Source: Bacillus sp. FJAT-22090 (GTDB lineage: Bacteria > Bacillota > Bacilli > Bacillales_A > Planococcaceae). Taken from it: DNA of 64,000 nucleotides. A model generated the notes under the pieces. The model was not told the origin of the DNA. It made no database searches and saw only the letters and a list, made by a program, of their open reading frames with translations. The DNA lies in assembly GCF_007676755.1 (NCBI RefSeq), contig NZ_VEBK01000003.1, positions 124,001 to 188,000 of the forward strand. Reading direction: 5' to 3'. Shown here in pieces: positions 35,944 through 46,700 of the stretch (positions within the stretch are counted from its first letter, which is position 1; each line of letters begins with the position of its first letter). The translations under genes were made by a program, and so were the position numbers.

Positions 35944-36594
35944 ATGCAACCTACAAATGAGTTTTCCTCTTCTTATGAGGTTCCCTATTCACAATACACT
36001 GCACCGGTTAGATATTTTTTAAATAAAATCACTAATTTTTCACAGCAAATATATATAAGTAAAGCGACCGTCGATTTCGAAAGTATGAATCGACTGCTTT
36101 GGTTAGAGCATGTTAATTGGACTAGAATGACAATAACTAGTATCGTATTTCACCTACCAGATATACAATCTGTTCAAGAACGACTTTTACAAAATGCAAC
36201 CGATTTAGGAAACTGTATTCTACCTTTTTATGGGTATCAAATTGCAAGTAGATATGCACAACTTATCAAAGAACATCTTGTATTAGCGGCCGAACTGGTA
36301 ACTGCTGCCGTTAAAGGAGACACAAAAGAAGCCGATTTGAAAGAAAAAGAATGGTACCGCAATGCAGATGATATAGCTACCTTTTTAAGTAGCATTAATC
36401 CATATTTAACGAAAGCGGGAGTACAACAAATGTTCTATATGCATTTGTCTTTAACGAAATATGAAGCCATATGTATGATTAAGAAGAATTATAAAGAAGA
36501 TATTAAAGTGTTTGACCAGATAGAAGCCGAGGCTTTGGAGATGGCCGATATGATTTCTAAAGCAATTGTTATGCAATTTCCCAGTATGTTCTAG
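35944..36594 (+). CDS. Helical-bundle protein with His/Glu pattern (hemerythrin- or ferritin-like)
   Basis: The 216-residue protein is all helical. Two similar halves carry the possible metal ligands: LLWLEHVNWTRMTI and LIKEHLVLAAELV in the first, EKEWYRNADDIATFL and MFYMHLSLTKYEA in the second. The spacing recalls DUF2935/hemerythrin-like bundles, but I cannot confirm the family. AAAGGAG precedes the ATG. It follows yhgE by 62 bp without a terminator and may be co-transcribed with it. Confidence 0.65.
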   Translation: MQPTNEFSSSYEVPYSQYTAPVRYFLNKITNFSQQIYISKATVDFESMNRLLWLEHVNWTRMTITSIVFHLPDIQSVQERLLQNATDLGNCILPFYGYQIASRYAQLIKEHLVLAAELVTAAVKGDTKEADLKEKEWYRNADDIATFLSSINPYLTKAGVQQMFYMHLSLTKYEAICMIKKNYKEDIKVFDQIEAEALEMADMISKAIVMQFPSMF

Positions 36595-36643
36595 CACCTT
36601 GCCCGGTCACATCCCGAGCATTCTAGGCTCAATAAAACTATAG

Positions 36644-36680
36644 ATTCCAGAACAATTTTCTATTGTTCTGGATTTTTTTA
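36644..36680 (+). terminator. Terminator before qoxA
   Basis: ATTCCAGAACAAT (36644-36656) pairs with ATTGTTCTGGAT (36662-36673), followed by seven T. Confidence 0.85.
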
Positions 36681-36832
36681 TTTCTTCTTTATATAAACGA
36701 ATTAAAACACAGTATATATCCATATCCATCCATAAAGGTGTCATATTATTGACATTGGTTACAATTTAGTTAACAAATGTTGAAATTATATAGAAATCTA
36801 ATTGAACATTTTGTGAAGCCATCTTTCTGCCA

Positions 36833-36860
36833 TTGTTTTTAGAGAAGATAGGAATATGAT
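36833..36860 (+). promoter_or_regulatory. Candidate qox promoter
   Basis: TTGTTT (36833-36838) and TATGAT (36855-36860) with a 16-bp spacer are the best sigma-A match in the 255-bp gap between the terminator and qoxA. Nothing else was recognised in that gap. Confidence 0.35.
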
Positions 36861-36935
36861 AGAGGCAATGGAATGTAAAAAATCCTTGTACTCGTTAATA
36901 CAACAAAAAAATAAACATTTGAAAGGGGTACAACT

Positions 36936-37859
36936 ATGAAACTGAAAACGAAATGGGCTTTACTCACAATGATTATCACTATTACCACGGTGCTAACCGG
37001 TTGTGATCGATTATTGGTCTTGGATCCAAAAGGACCACAGGCTAAATCTCAAGCGGATGATATTATGCTATCCATTTGGCTTATGTCCTTTATAGTCATT
37101 GTTGTTTTCGGCATTTTAATCTTTGTATTATTAAAATATCGTGCTTCCAAACAAAGTAAAGATTATGAGCCACCACATATTGAAGGTAATCCGATTATAG
37201 AAGCAATTTGTGTGGGAGTGCCAATTATAATAGTTATTTTTCTTTCCATAGTTTCTGTTAAAAGTAACTATGAAGTAGAATCAACACCTGCAGGTTACGA
37301 AGACCAAGAACCTATAGTTATTTATGCTTCATCTTCCAACTGGAAATGGCACTTTAGCTATCCAGAGGAAAATATTGAGACAGTTAACTATTTGTACATT
37401 CCAGCTAATCGTCCTATTGAATTTAAACTATATTCTTATGGACCAATTACAAGTTTTTGGATTCCTCAACTTGGAGGACAAAAGTATGCAATGTCAGATA
37501 TGGTTACCACTTTACATCTAGCTGCAGATGTAAGAGGTGAGTTCCTTGGAAGAAATGCAAACTTTAGTGGAGAAGGCTTTGCAGAAAATACATTTGAAGT
37601 TACATCGATGTCTCAAGCCGACTTCGATGATTGGGTAAAGGAAGTACACGAAACAGCAGCACCTTTAACAGAGAAGAAATTTAACGAATTATTGGAGCCT
37701 GGACATCTTGGTCGTTCCACGTATAATGGAACACATTTAGAATTCTCTCCGGCTCCTGAACATAACCATGGTTCTTCCGATTCGGAATCAGAAGAATCCG
37801 AGCACCAACATCATGAGGCTAGCCACTCTGAAAATGAAACAGAGCATATGCATCATTGA
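36936..37859 (+). CDS. qoxA: Cytochrome aa3 quinol oxidase subunit II
   Basis: The 307-residue subunit is a lipoprotein (LTGC, Cys near residue 23) with two membrane helices and a periplasm-facing cupredoxin domain. The CuA cysteines of cytochrome c oxidases are absent, so the electron donor is quinol. SFWIPQLGGQKYAM and FSGEGFAENTFEV are typical of QoxA. The last ~33 residues are unusual: a His/Glu/Ser-rich tail with nine histidines (for example SEHQHHEASHSE). It leads the four-gene qox operon. AAAGGGG precedes the ATG. Confidence 0.93.
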   Translation: MKLKTKWALLTMIITITTVLTGCDRLLVLDPKGPQAKSQADDIMLSIWLMSFIVIVVFGILIFVLLKYRASKQSKDYEPPHIEGNPIIEAICVGVPIIIVIFLSIVSVKSNYEVESTPAGYEDQEPIVIYASSSNWKWHFSYPEENIETVNYLYIPANRPIEFKLYSYGPITSFWIPQLGGQKYAMSDMVTTLHLAADVRGEFLGRNANFSGEGFAENTFEVTSMSQADFDDWVKEVHETAAPLTEKKFNELLEPGHLGRSTYNGTHLEFSPAPEHNHGSSDSESEESEHQHHEASHSENETEHMHH

Positions 37860-37936
37860 TGAATAGTTTGTAAGCCTTAAATACAAGAAGACTTACAATG
37901 AAAAAGCAATATATTCCCGAAAGGAGTTACAATAGT

Positions 37937-39886
37937 ATGGATTTCTTTGAAAGATTTGCCGTGCCACATCCTAGCTTTTTAATATATGTAGCAATGGTTA
38001 GCATAAGTCTATCGATGGTAGCAGTATTTGTAGGTATTACTTATTTCAAGAAATGGGGATACCTTTGGAGAGAGTGGCTAACTACTGTAGACCACAAACG
38101 AATCGGCATTATGTATTTACTTTCAGCTTTACTAATGCTATTCCGTGGTGGCGTAGATGCCATTATGATGCGTTATCAACTTTCCATGCCAGATAATACA
38201 TTCTTAGAATCTCAACATTATAATGAGGTTTTTACAACACACGGGGTCGTCATGATCCTCTTTATGGCTATGCCATTCATCATGTTCTTCTTTAATTTCG
38301 TTGTACCATTACAAATTGGGGCTCGTGATGTTGCATTTCCACGATTAAATGCATTAAGCTTTTGGTTATTCTTTATGGGTATGGGTTTATTTAACCTGTC
38401 CTTCATAATAGGGGGATCACCCGATGCAGGATGGACTTCTTACTTCCCTCTTGCAGGCAATGAATTCAGTTCCTCTGTAGGTACGAATTATTATATGATT
38501 GCCATTCAAATTGCGGGTCTTGGAACATTGATGACTGGTATTAACTTTATAACAACCATTCTGAAAATGAGAGCTCCAGGTATGACTTTAATGAAAATGC
38601 CAATGTTCACATGGTCAGCGTTTATCGCAAACGTTATTATTGTTTTTGCTTTCCCTGTATTAACAGTAGCACTTGCAATGGGGACTATGGACAGACTGTT
38701 TGGAACAAACTTCTTTTCAACTGATAGTGGCGGTATGGATATGCTTTGGGCTAACTTGTTCTGGGTTTGGGGACATCCTGAAGTATACATCTTAATACTA
38801 CCGGCGTTCGGCTTATATAGTGAAATAATCTCTACCTTTGCGAGACGCAATCTTTACGGTTATAAATCAATGGTTGCTTCTATGGTAGTCATCTCCCTAC
38901 TTTCGTTCTTCGTGTGGGCCCACCATTTCTTTACAATGGGTCAAGGAGCATTAACGAATAGTATTTTCTCTATTACAACGATGGCTATCGCTGTACCAAC
39001 CGGTGTGAAAATGTTTAACTGGCTATTCACCTTATGGAAAGGAAAAATCGAATTTACGACACCGATGTTATATTCGATGCTGTTTATACCACTGTTTACA
39101 TTAGGTGGTGTTACAGGAGTTATGCTGGCAATGTCAGCTGCTGACTATCAATATCACAATACGATGTTCTTAGTCGCTCACTTCCATAACGTCATTATCC
39201 CTGGTGTCGTTTACGCAATGCTTGCCGGTCTCACTTATTATTGGCCAAAACTATTTGGTTTTATGTTAAATGAGAAACTTGGTAAATGGACAGCATGGTT
39301 GCTTTCAATCGGCTTCGTATTGGCCTTTATCCCAATGTATATCACTGGCTTAGACGGTCAAGCCCGCCGCATGTACACTTACTCTGAATCTACTGGATTT
39401 GGACCATTGAATATGGTGTCATTTGTAGGCGCAGGTATTATGGCGATTAGTTTTATACTACTTGTATACAATATTTACTATAGTACTCGTTATGCTTCAA
39501 GAGATATTAGCAGCGATCCATGGGATGCACGCTCTCTTGAATGGGCTACGCATACTCCAGTGCCAGAATACAATTTCGCAATTACACCACAGGTTAATTC
39601 GACACAAGCATTCTGGGATTCGAAGAAAAACGGGCATAAATTATTCAATGAAAAAGTTGAAAAAATTCATATGCCAAATAATAGCGGTCTACCATTTATT
39701 ATGGGTTGTCTCTTCTTTGGGTTTGGATTTAGTTTGGTATTCAGTATATGGCCAGTTGTCATAATTTCTTTGATCGGAATTTTAGGATGCTTGGCTTATC
39801 GTTCATTTGAAAAAGATCATGGAAGATATATTACTGTTGAGGAAATTGAAGAAACAGAGAATAAACTGCGAGGTGTTAAAAAATGA
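37937..39886 (+). CDS. qoxB: Cytochrome aa3 quinol oxidase subunit I
   Basis: The haem-copper catalytic subunit reduces oxygen and pumps protons. From the ATG at 37937 it has 649 residues, the size of B. subtilis QoxB. AAAGGAG lies about 10 nt before it, so I do not use the ATG at 37898. Haem and copper ligands are visible in [26 protein letters not shown] (His-Tyr pair), the His-His pair of [11 protein letters not shown], and [21 protein letters not shown] near the start is also conserved. It overlaps qoxC by ATGA. Confidence 0.95.
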   Translation: MDFFERFAVPHPSFLIYVAMVSISLSMVAVFVGITYFKKWGYLWREWLTTVDHKRIGIMYLLSALLMLFRGGVDAIMMRYQLSMPDNTFLESQHYNEVFTTHGVVMILFMAMPFIMFFFNFVVPLQIGARDVAFPRLNALSFWLFFMGMGLFNLSFIIGGSPDAGWTSYFPLAGNEFSSSVGTNYYMIAIQIAGLGTLMTGINFITTILKMRAPGMTLMKMPMFTWSAFIANVIIVFAFPVLTVALAMGTMDRLFGTNFFSTDSGGMDMLWANLFWVWGHPEVYILILPAFGLYSEIISTFARRNLYGYKSMVASMVVISLLSFFVWAHHFFTMGQGALTNSIFSITTMAIAVPTGVKMFNWLFTLWKGKIEFTTPMLYSMLFIPLFTLGGVTGVMLAMSAADYQYHNTMFLVAHFHNVIIPGVVYAMLAGLTYYWPKLFGFMLNEKLGKWTAWLLSIGFVLAFIPMYITGLDGQARRMYTYSESTGFGPLNMVSFVGAGIMAISFILLVYNIYYSTRYASRDISSDPWDARSLEWATHTPVPEYNFAITPQVNSTQAFWDSKKNGHKLFNEKVEKIHMPNNSGLPFIMGCLFFGFGFSLVFSIWPVVIISLIGILGCLAYRSFEKDHGRYITVEEIEETENKLRGVKK

Positions 39887-40479
39887 AGGTAGATAACTCG
39901 CTTCCACTGGAATATAGTACGGAAGAAAACAGTTTGAAAATAGTAGGTTTTTGGATTTTCCTAGGTGCCGAAATCATGCTTTTCGCAACCCTGTTTGCAT
40001 CCTATTTCACATTAGCTAATCGTACTGGCAACGGACCTTCCGGAGCTGAAATCTTTGAAATTACACCGGTATTAGTTGAAACGATTTTACTATTAACTAG
40101 TAGTTTTACAATTGGTCTTGCGATACATGCAATGCGTATAGGTAACAAAAAAGCAACTATGGGATTCTTTTTAATCACTCTCTTATTGGGTGCTGGGTTT
40201 TTAAGCTTTGAAGTATTTGAGTTTATTCACTATGTTCATGTAGGGGCAACATTACAGACTAGTGCATTCACAGCAATCTTGTTAACAACGTTAGGCACAC
40301 ATGGATTGCATGTTACGTTTGGTTTTTTCTGGGGGTTATTTATCCTCCTGCAAATTAGAAAACGTGGGCTGACTCCTGAAACAGCCAATAAATCATTCAT
40401 ATTCTCACTTTATTGGCATTTCTTAGACGTCGTGTGGATTTTCATCTTCAGCTTCATCTACTTGAAAGGAATGATGTAA
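39883..40479 (+). CDS. qoxC: Cytochrome aa3 quinol oxidase subunit III
   Basis: The 198-residue subunit has five membrane helices. [20 protein letters not shown] near residue 25 and [14 protein letters not shown] are subunit III signatures, as is the C-terminal [18 protein letters not shown]. Subunit III helps assembly and proton uptake. It overlaps qoxB by four bases and is followed by qoxD two bases after its stop. Confidence 0.95.
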   Translation: MKVDNSLPLEYSTEENSLKIVGFWIFLGAEIMLFATLFASYFTLANRTGNGPSGAEIFEITPVLVETILLLTSSFTIGLAIHAMRIGNKKATMGFFLITLLLGAGFLSFEVFEFIHYVHVGATLQTSAFTAILLTTLGTHGLHVTFGFFWGLFILLQIRKRGLTPETANKSFIFSLYWHFLDVVWIFIFSFIYLKGMM

Positions 40480-40480
40480 T

Positions 40481-40762
40481 ATGAAAGAATTATTCCCCCG
40501 CAAACAAGTGATGGGCTTTATGTTCTCGTTAATCCTTACGGCTGTTGCCCTTTTAGTATATTTTACAGATATGACTTTCTCAGTAGGTATGACCGTTCTA
40601 CTCCTAACCGCATTTATACAGGCCGGTCTTCAGCTGGTTGTATTTATGCACGCTGGTGAAACGAACGACAAAAAGTCAATTTATGCGAATATCTATTACG
40701 CATTACTTATCGCATTAGTTACTATTTTTGGTACATTGTTAGCTATGGTTTGGGATATGTAA
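40481..40762 (+). CDS. qoxD: Cytochrome aa3 quinol oxidase subunit IV
   Basis: The 93-residue subunit has three membrane helices and the CtaF/QoxD motif QAGLQLVVFMHAGE. It is the last gene of the operon. The shared terminator with the convergent small gene follows at once. Confidence 0.93.
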   Translation: MKELFPRKQVMGFMFSLILTAVALLVYFTDMTFSVGMTVLLLTAFIQAGLQLVVFMHAGETNDKKSIYANIYYALLIALVTIFGTLLAMVWDM

Positions 40763-40768
40763 AATTAC

Positions 40769-40800
40769 TGGAGAGCGTCTTTTTAGGCGCTCTCTTTTTT
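40769..40800. terminator. Terminator of qoxABCD
   Basis: GAGAGCG pairs with CGCTCTC across a T-rich loop and is followed by TTTTTTG. It overlaps the 3' end of the convergent gene. Confidence 0.8.
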
Positions 40801-41016
40801 GTATTGTCTAGTGTTTGCTAGCATTTCCTCAGAAGCAACTAAAAACAAACCAATTAAAAAGATAAACACAGCTCCCATAACCGTTCCAATTCCTATTCCC
40901 GTCATTGTACTTAACTCACTCACAAAAACTCCATATAAAAATAGGGAAATTCCGATAGTGAGTACTATCGCGCCTACATATCTTGTCACGTGTAACATTT
41001 TTGAATATGATTCCAT
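40783..41016 (-). CDS. Small two-helix membrane protein
   Basis: The product is about 77 residues with two membrane helices (YVGAIVLTIGISLFLYGVFV and GTVMGAVFIFLIGLFLV) and short charged ends. The ATG at 41016 has GGGAGG 9 nt upstream, while the ATG at 41025 overlaps that site. No family recognised. It converges on qoxD, so its 3' end lies within the qox terminator. Confidence 0.7.
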   Translation of the reverse strand: MESYSKMLHVTRYVGAIVLTIGISLFLYGVFVSELSTMTGIGIGTVMGAVFIFLIGLFLVASEEMLANTRQYKKESA

Positions 41017-41269
41017 TTCGACCATCCTCCCTTTCTATATATTATTCACCCCGTTCACAAAATTGTCAAATGTTATTTATTATTTTCCAGCTTAAATATT
41101 GACAACCAAAGGAATCGCTATTAAACCTCAGTCCTCTAGCAACTTTTCAATATAATAATTATTCAGAGACCAATTCTGTTTATTATTATTCTTACTCTAT
41201 TGAGTAAGGTTTACTAATATAATTTCTGGTTCGTTTTTTAGGCATAATGTGACTTAGAGTGACCGCTAT

Positions 41270-41455
41270 GATTTTCTCAGCTTGCGGACGCTTTCCGCCG
41301 GGTGAGCGATGAGCCACCCCCGCCGCTTAGGCGTCGTTGGGCTGTCTCATTTGCCCACAGCGGAACAAAGGCTAAGATCGCCACATCGTGTGGCAACGCC
41401 TTCGTGACCAACGTCTTGTTGGCCTCGGCAGGAGTCGCCTCCAGCAGAGAAAATC
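41270..41455 (+). repeat. GC-rich non-coding element with short terminal inverted repeats
   Basis: A 186-bp block is strikingly GC-rich beside AT-rich DNA. It starts GATTTTCTC (41270-41278) and ends with the complement GAGAAAATC (41447-41455). Inside it has GGACGCTTTCCGCCGGGTGA, which recurs inverted at 41895-41926. Blocks of this type (GGACGCTTTCCGC and a TGAGCC core) are dispersed repeats in Bacillaceae and Planococcaceae, as far as I recall. No coding frame is convincing. It may be MITE-like. Confidence 0.7.
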
Positions 41456-41658
41456 AAAGAAAATTACTTCCGCTTTGAGCAAAGAATGTTGCTATGCGAG
41501 CATAACGAGGTAGCATATGAGCATAAAAGTTTGATCTGCCTCAAATGGTGCGAGTAACGACTGAGATGTTGCGCAATATTGATTGGAACATGTTATCCAT
41601 ATTGATTTAGAGGATACTATAGGGTAAGTGCATGTCCACAAGCCTTTGCGTGAAGAAT

Positions 41659-41750
41659 TGGTTGCGCTCGTTGTCGATCTGGTTGCTTTCAAGCTCAAAC
41701 TGGTTGCGTTTCCCATTGAATTGGTTGCTTTCAAGTGACAATTGGTCTCG
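41659..41750 (+). repeat. Degenerate 21-bp tandem repeat, four full units
   Basis: Units starting TGGTTGC lie at 41659, 41680, 41701 and 41722, with a partial fifth at 41743. The period is exactly 21 bp and alternate units are more alike (TGGTTGCTTTCAAG at 41680 and 41722). A 40-codon plus frame (41632-41754) would read it as a heptad repeat N/I-W-L, without a strong ribosome site. It lies between the two GC-rich repeats. Confidence 0.75.
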
Positions 41751-41810
41751 CTAAGCTATTTCCTAACTTTTAATGGCTAATAAATACAGTTAAAAGCGTA
41801 TATTTTGATG

Positions 41811-41965
41811 GATTGGAGCTTCAGACGGCGACTCCATTAGAATCAATTGAGTAAGATGAGTCTTCACAACGAACGCGCAAGCGGACGGTGAAGGCTCATC
41901 ACTCACCCTACGGAAAGCGTCCGTCCTGCAGCGGAAATCCAAGCGGACCTTTCCTTAAGACACAC
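41811..41965 (-). repeat. Inverted, rearranged copy of the GC-rich element
   Basis: The reverse complement repeats key parts of the block at 41270-41455. GGACGCTTTCCG followed by GGGTGAGTGATGAGCC matches at about 26 of 30 positions, and GGAGTCGCC matches near the other end. The middle differs. With the first copy it frames a 350-bp interval. Confidence 0.6.
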
Positions 41966-42025
41966 TTTCCCTATAGTAAGGCGTTGCATATTGATCTAAG
42001 TATCTTTCTTTAATTATGAAAACTA

Positions 42026-43495
42026 TCAATCTTGTTCCGAAACTAAATCCTCTCCCAAGAAGGATATACTTTGACGATCCACTTTAAATTCTTTGCCATC
42101 CCACTTCAATATAGTGTGTATATAACCTAGTGGTTCTAACAAGTGTGGACCTACAATTTCTTGTGAAGCAACAATTTCATAGGTACCATTTCTTATAAAA
42201 TCAACAGGATAAAGACCACTAATTGGATTTACCCAGCCTTCGATTGGTTCTTTCAACGTTCCATCCTCATTATAAAGTTCTGATAATACTTGCTGTCCTT
42301 GAATTGGTATGTCTAATGTATACTTCTTTTTTGGAACAGTGCTAATTACGGTTACTTTATGTTCGTTTTGATAAATTACGTTATATTCCGTGTTACCATT
42401 ATATTTTTCAGAATCAAAAACTTGCACCATTTCTCCCGCTAAAAAAGTGTACAAATATGCATTAATCGGACCCCTTTTTGCTACATTGTCTAAAACGATT
42501 AATATGTCATCAAGGTGATTTCCAGTAAAATCTCCAAGGAATATCCTCGGATTATAACCAACGTTTTCTTTCAAAGAAACTCCTTCGTATAAATCCAATT
42601 TTTTATTTAAAACGTTTAACGTAATATTGTCCCAAAAAGAGCTTTCTTCTGTTATATTACCAGTTAAATAGACTGTATCTTTGAAACTATCTCCACTTAC
42701 ATATCCTCTTTTTTTATCTATTACTACCTGTCCGTTAGACTTTACATGTGTTAAACGACTCAAAACCTGTTGTTTTTTATCTAATAGTTTTTCTTTTGAT
42801 GGGTATGGCGAACGAAATGATAGTGCCTTATCGATGGAAGTTAGATTCTGCTCTAAGTTTCCCGCTTTCTTCTGTGCATCCGCTAAGTAATACCAATAGT
42901 AAGAATAGTCATTTGTTTGAAGCAATCTTTCATAATACGCTTCTACTTTTTTAAAATAATACGGATAAACATCTTTCGCTTGGACTAATTCTCCTTCACT
43001 AAAGCGATAGACTTCTATTTTATAAGCGTCCCCCGTATCATGTATCCATATAGCAAGTTCATATTGACCATCCTGTCCAAACTGATCTGGCATATCTTCT
43101 ACTTCTAATTTACTGTAAGTTGTGTTATTAGTAGGCAATCTTACAAAACCACCATTTGTCCATTGTAGTAAATCTAATTGTGAGCGCATTTTATCTATTT
43201 TCCATCCAACGATCAATGTATTAATCCAATTACTTGTAACCGGTAGCGCCATTAAATTTGAGATGTCATATCCAGCTCCTTTTATATGAATCAAAGGTAA
43301 CCAATGACCATCATTGTTTTTTAGTATTAAGACATAATTCTGTTCTTCATACCTATACGCCCCAATCATTTCATCCCCATGGTCACCATCGATATCCGCG
43401 AACATAATCGCTTTCTTTTTTTGAGGATTTTCCAATTCCAAGACAGTTGCACCATGTGGTAAAAAACTCATCATTATATCTTCATAAACGTCCAT
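42026..43495 (-). CDS. FG-GAP/VCBS-like repeat protein with TPR-like segment
   Basis: The protein is about 489 residues without a signal peptide. Calcium-loop/FG-GAP-like strands are seen at ADIDGDHGDEMIGAYRY, GYVSGDSFKDTVYLTGN and FLGDFTGNHLDDILIVL. Residues about 190-245 look like a TPR hairpin (YYERLLQTNDYSYYWYYLAD). The C-terminal part has GWVNPISGLYPVDFIRNGTY and ILKWDGKEFKVD. A paralogue with the same order ends at 62934. GAGGTG lies 4 nt before the ATG near 43495. Function unknown; a beta-propeller-like fold is inferred. Confidence 0.75.
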   Translation of the reverse strand: MDVYEDIMMSFLPHGATVLELENPQKKKAIMFADIDGDHGDEMIGAYRYEEQNYVLILKNNDGHWLPLIHIKGAGYDISNLMALPVTSNWINTLIVGWKIDKMRSQLDLLQWTNGGFVRLPTNNTTYSKLEVEDMPDQFGQDGQYELAIWIHDTGDAYKIEVYRFSEGELVQAKDVYPYYFKKVEAYYERLLQTNDYSYYWYYLADAQKKAGNLEQNLTSIDKALSFRSPYPSKEKLLDKKQQVLSRLTHVKSNGQVVIDKKRGYVSGDSFKDTVYLTGNITEESSFWDNITLNVLNKKLDLYEGVSLKENVGYNPRIFLGDFTGNHLDDILIVLDNVAKRGPINAYLYTFLAGEMVQVFDSEKYNGNTEYNVIYQNEHKVTVISTVPKKKYTLDIPIQGQQVLSELYNEDGTLKEPIEGWVNPISGLYPVDFIRNGTYEIVASQEIVGPHLLEPLGYIHTILKWDGKEFKVDRQSISFLGEDLVSEQD

Positions 43496-43661
43496 TGTAC
43501 ACCTCATTTGTCTTCATTATTATCTATCATATGCGCGTTAACAGGGGTTTTAATCATCTTTTACAAAGATTAAATCACAGTCATTCAAAAGCTTTACTTT
43601 CAAACTAATTTAGTTCTAAAGATTAAAATAAAATATGTATTAAAAACTCCAATAAAGCAAA

Positions 43662-43702
43662 AAAAGACTGTCTCAAAGTTAAATCCTTTGAGACAGTCTC
43701 TA
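43662..43702 (-). terminator. Terminator of the bacillopeptidase F-like gene
   Basis: On the minus strand AGACTGTCTCAAAG pairs with CTTTGAGACAGTCT and is followed by TTTTTTTG. Confidence 0.88.
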
Positions 43703-43717
43703 ATACTATTTTTATAG

Positions 43718-46700
43718 TTATTCTGCAGACAATTCTGCTGGTATTTCTACCAATTCTTCTGTGGGTTGTGCAGATGGTACTGGTACGTTGATGTACAGTT
43801 TACCTGCAGCTTTTTGGCGTGTCTCATTATTAAAGCTGTCTACAACTTTAACTTCCAAAACTGCTCCATTTGCTACAGTTTCAGCAGGAACTGTCCAATA
43901 TCCAACGTAATGACCGTTTGCTTGTTCCATCATTGGTAATTCGGTCGCATTTTGAACATTACCCACATTAGTTAGTGGCATATGGATAACAAATGTTGCT
44001 TTCAATCCAGGAGTACTGTCAAATTCAATTTTAACGCTTTTACCTGTAGTCAAATATAAATCTTCAGTTGGTGTTACGTTTTCGATGACAGGTGCATCGT
44101 ACTGTGCTGTAACTGTTACTTTTTTCGATACACTATTATTCGCTTTATCTTTAGCGACAACTTTAATCTCGTTTTCACCATTCTCTAGTAGGATTCGTTT
44201 AGAGTACTTACCCTCTACGACCGTTGCATTTTGACCATTAATCTTTACTGAGTCAAGGTTAGCATCTTTAACAGTTCCCTCTATCGTTACTGATTCACGA
44301 TTTGTTTTATCGCCATCTTTCGGGCTGTCAATTGTGAGTTCAGGTTTCAACGTGTCCAAAATGACTGTGATAGGTGCTGATTCACCTGTTACTCTTCCAT
44401 CAAGAACAGAAACTGCTTTAAATTCATTTGTACCTTCTGTTAGCTCGGTAGGAATTGTAAATTTACCATCTTCAGCTACGATAACAGAGCCCGCGTCTTC
44501 ACCGTTTTGTTTCAACTCTATTGTAGTTGTTGGTGATGCAGTTCCTTCTATTGAAATTGAAGCTTCATTTGTAACTGAATCAGCTACTGGTGAAGTAATA
44601 ACCGGACCATGCACTTCATAGCTCACACGTGCACGAATCATATAGTTTCCTTCCTCAGCTGGTGATGGTGACCAAGCACCGGAAACTCCTTGGTAACTTC
44701 TACCTGCATTTGTTCCATTCTCATCTGTTGCAAGTCCTGGAGTATTTGGATTTGCAAACGTTTGGCGATATACCATGAAGAAGTCGCCATTAACAACAAT
44801 ATTGTGTTCATTTAAATCTACGACAGTCCATTCACCGTTACGCAACGCTGTTGCATCGATAGGACCAGCAAGTTTTTTACCAGGCGTACCGTCAGAACCG
44901 GTCGCATCCCATACTTCGACTGCGAATGCAGTTCCACCAGGTACCGGCCATTCTGTATCCCAGAATCGGAATACACCGTCTGTTACAATACCGCTTTCTT
45001 TACCTTCTGGAAGTGACATTTTGACAGCCCAAGCATTGCCCGCTGCATTGAAAGCACGTGCATTTTCCGCAGTACCATCGTCGTAACCGATTTCTCCACC
45101 TGGATAAGTGTAAAACGGCTCAAGTGCGATGTTCTGTGTGATTGTTTCCGAACCAATTGTAATACTTACTTCTTGGCTGTGATAGCCGCGAGCAACTACT
45201 TTTAATGTGTAATCACCTTCATATGCTGTAAGTGAATAATTACCCGCTGTATCCGTTTCAACAGGTGTGATATTCGCATCTTCCACTAGTAACAGAGTTG
45301 CCCCAGGTATTCCTTCCCCTGTCGATTGATCAGTAATTGTACCATTTACCGTGTTTTGTGCAACTTCTTCTAATGTGAAATTCGCAGTTGCAGTACCATC
45401 CGCTTCAATAGAAACTGATTGTTTTTCAGAAGTAAATCCATACGCTTCCGCTTTTACGGTGAACGTTCCAGCGCCATGAGTCATTGAATAAGAACCGTCA
45501 GCTGGGTTTGTATAAACCGAACGTCCTGATTCAAGCACACTTACTTGAGCACCTAATGGCAAAAGTGTAGGGTTTGAAATTTTATCAACAATCGGTGGTG
45601 CCTCTTTAACAGGTAATACAGGACGGATTGTTGTTGGATCAATAAATTCTTTTTTAGCAAATTTGTCTTGTCCATTTCCAATATTCACTTTGCTATTTTC
45701 GTTATTATTATTCCCGCTAGTTACTTTATTTACATTGGCATCTTTTCCTTTTGCTACTTTGCCAGTCTGTGAGACTTCCGCAAGTCCTACATCATCAATA
45801 TACCATCCTTCTCTTACAACGCTTCCGTCAGAAAAAGCGTTAAATCCGATATAGATACGTTGTCCCGCATAAGCTGATAGATCCACTTCAGCATCTATCC
45901 AACCATTTGATGCGCCTTGGACCATTAGCAATTGTGTCCACTCTACTTGATCTGTAGAAACAAATACATGACCATAATCCCAAGCTCTTCCAGTCGAAGA
46001 TTCCTCAAAGTTATGCCATTGTTTGAACTGTAAATAGGAGTTCCCTTCTGGCAAATCAATTGGAGGCATTACTAGAGTAGCGTTCATTCTACTATCATAA
46101 TTACCAGCTAAGTTTGTTGCGTATACCTTTTCACCAGATGCAGCATTTCCTGGGCCTGATGTTGGTTTGCCCCATTCCCAGCTATTTGCTTCACCAAACG
46201 AATTCCAGCCAATCGGTTGCGCTTCAAAGTCTTCTGAATACCCAACCGTAATTCCTGGCTTCACCTGTACAACGTATTCTTCACTGCTCACTTCGTTGTT
46301 GCCGAAATCATTGATTGTCCATTTGTATGTGAATGAATTACCTGTTATAAGGGTTCCAGGGATTACTACATTGAACTCACCTGATTTGTAATCACCGGAC
46401 TTATGACCAGCTTCGATTGCTTTCCAAGTCCCATTTGCATCTTTGTAGTTCAATAAGACAGAAGCAACACTAATGTTATCGCTAACTGCAATCGTTAAAT
46501 CTAAATCCATACCAGCATACGTTTCACGAGGAGACGAATGTTCAAATACTGGGGCCTCATTATCGTCTCCTTGCTGTGTTACTTGACCTTTTAGTGTTCC
46601 AAGACCGGTTACAACGGAAGATACAGCTTCATAAGCGTCGACTAAACCATAACCATATCCATGGTTAGGTGTTGCCGGGTATTGGGAATCCGTCAATGGA

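Noticed and set aside
37898-37936. Upstream ATG of qoxB giving 13 extra residues
   Set aside because: Its ribosome site is weak, while the ATG at 37937 has AAAGGAG and gives the usual family length.
41492-41734. 80-codon minus frame over the 21-bp repeats
   Set aside because: It has no ribosome site and biased composition that follows from the repeat; kept only as a repeat.
41659-41750. CRISPR array
   Set aside because: The units are adjacent without unique spacers and are degenerate; no cas genes nearby.
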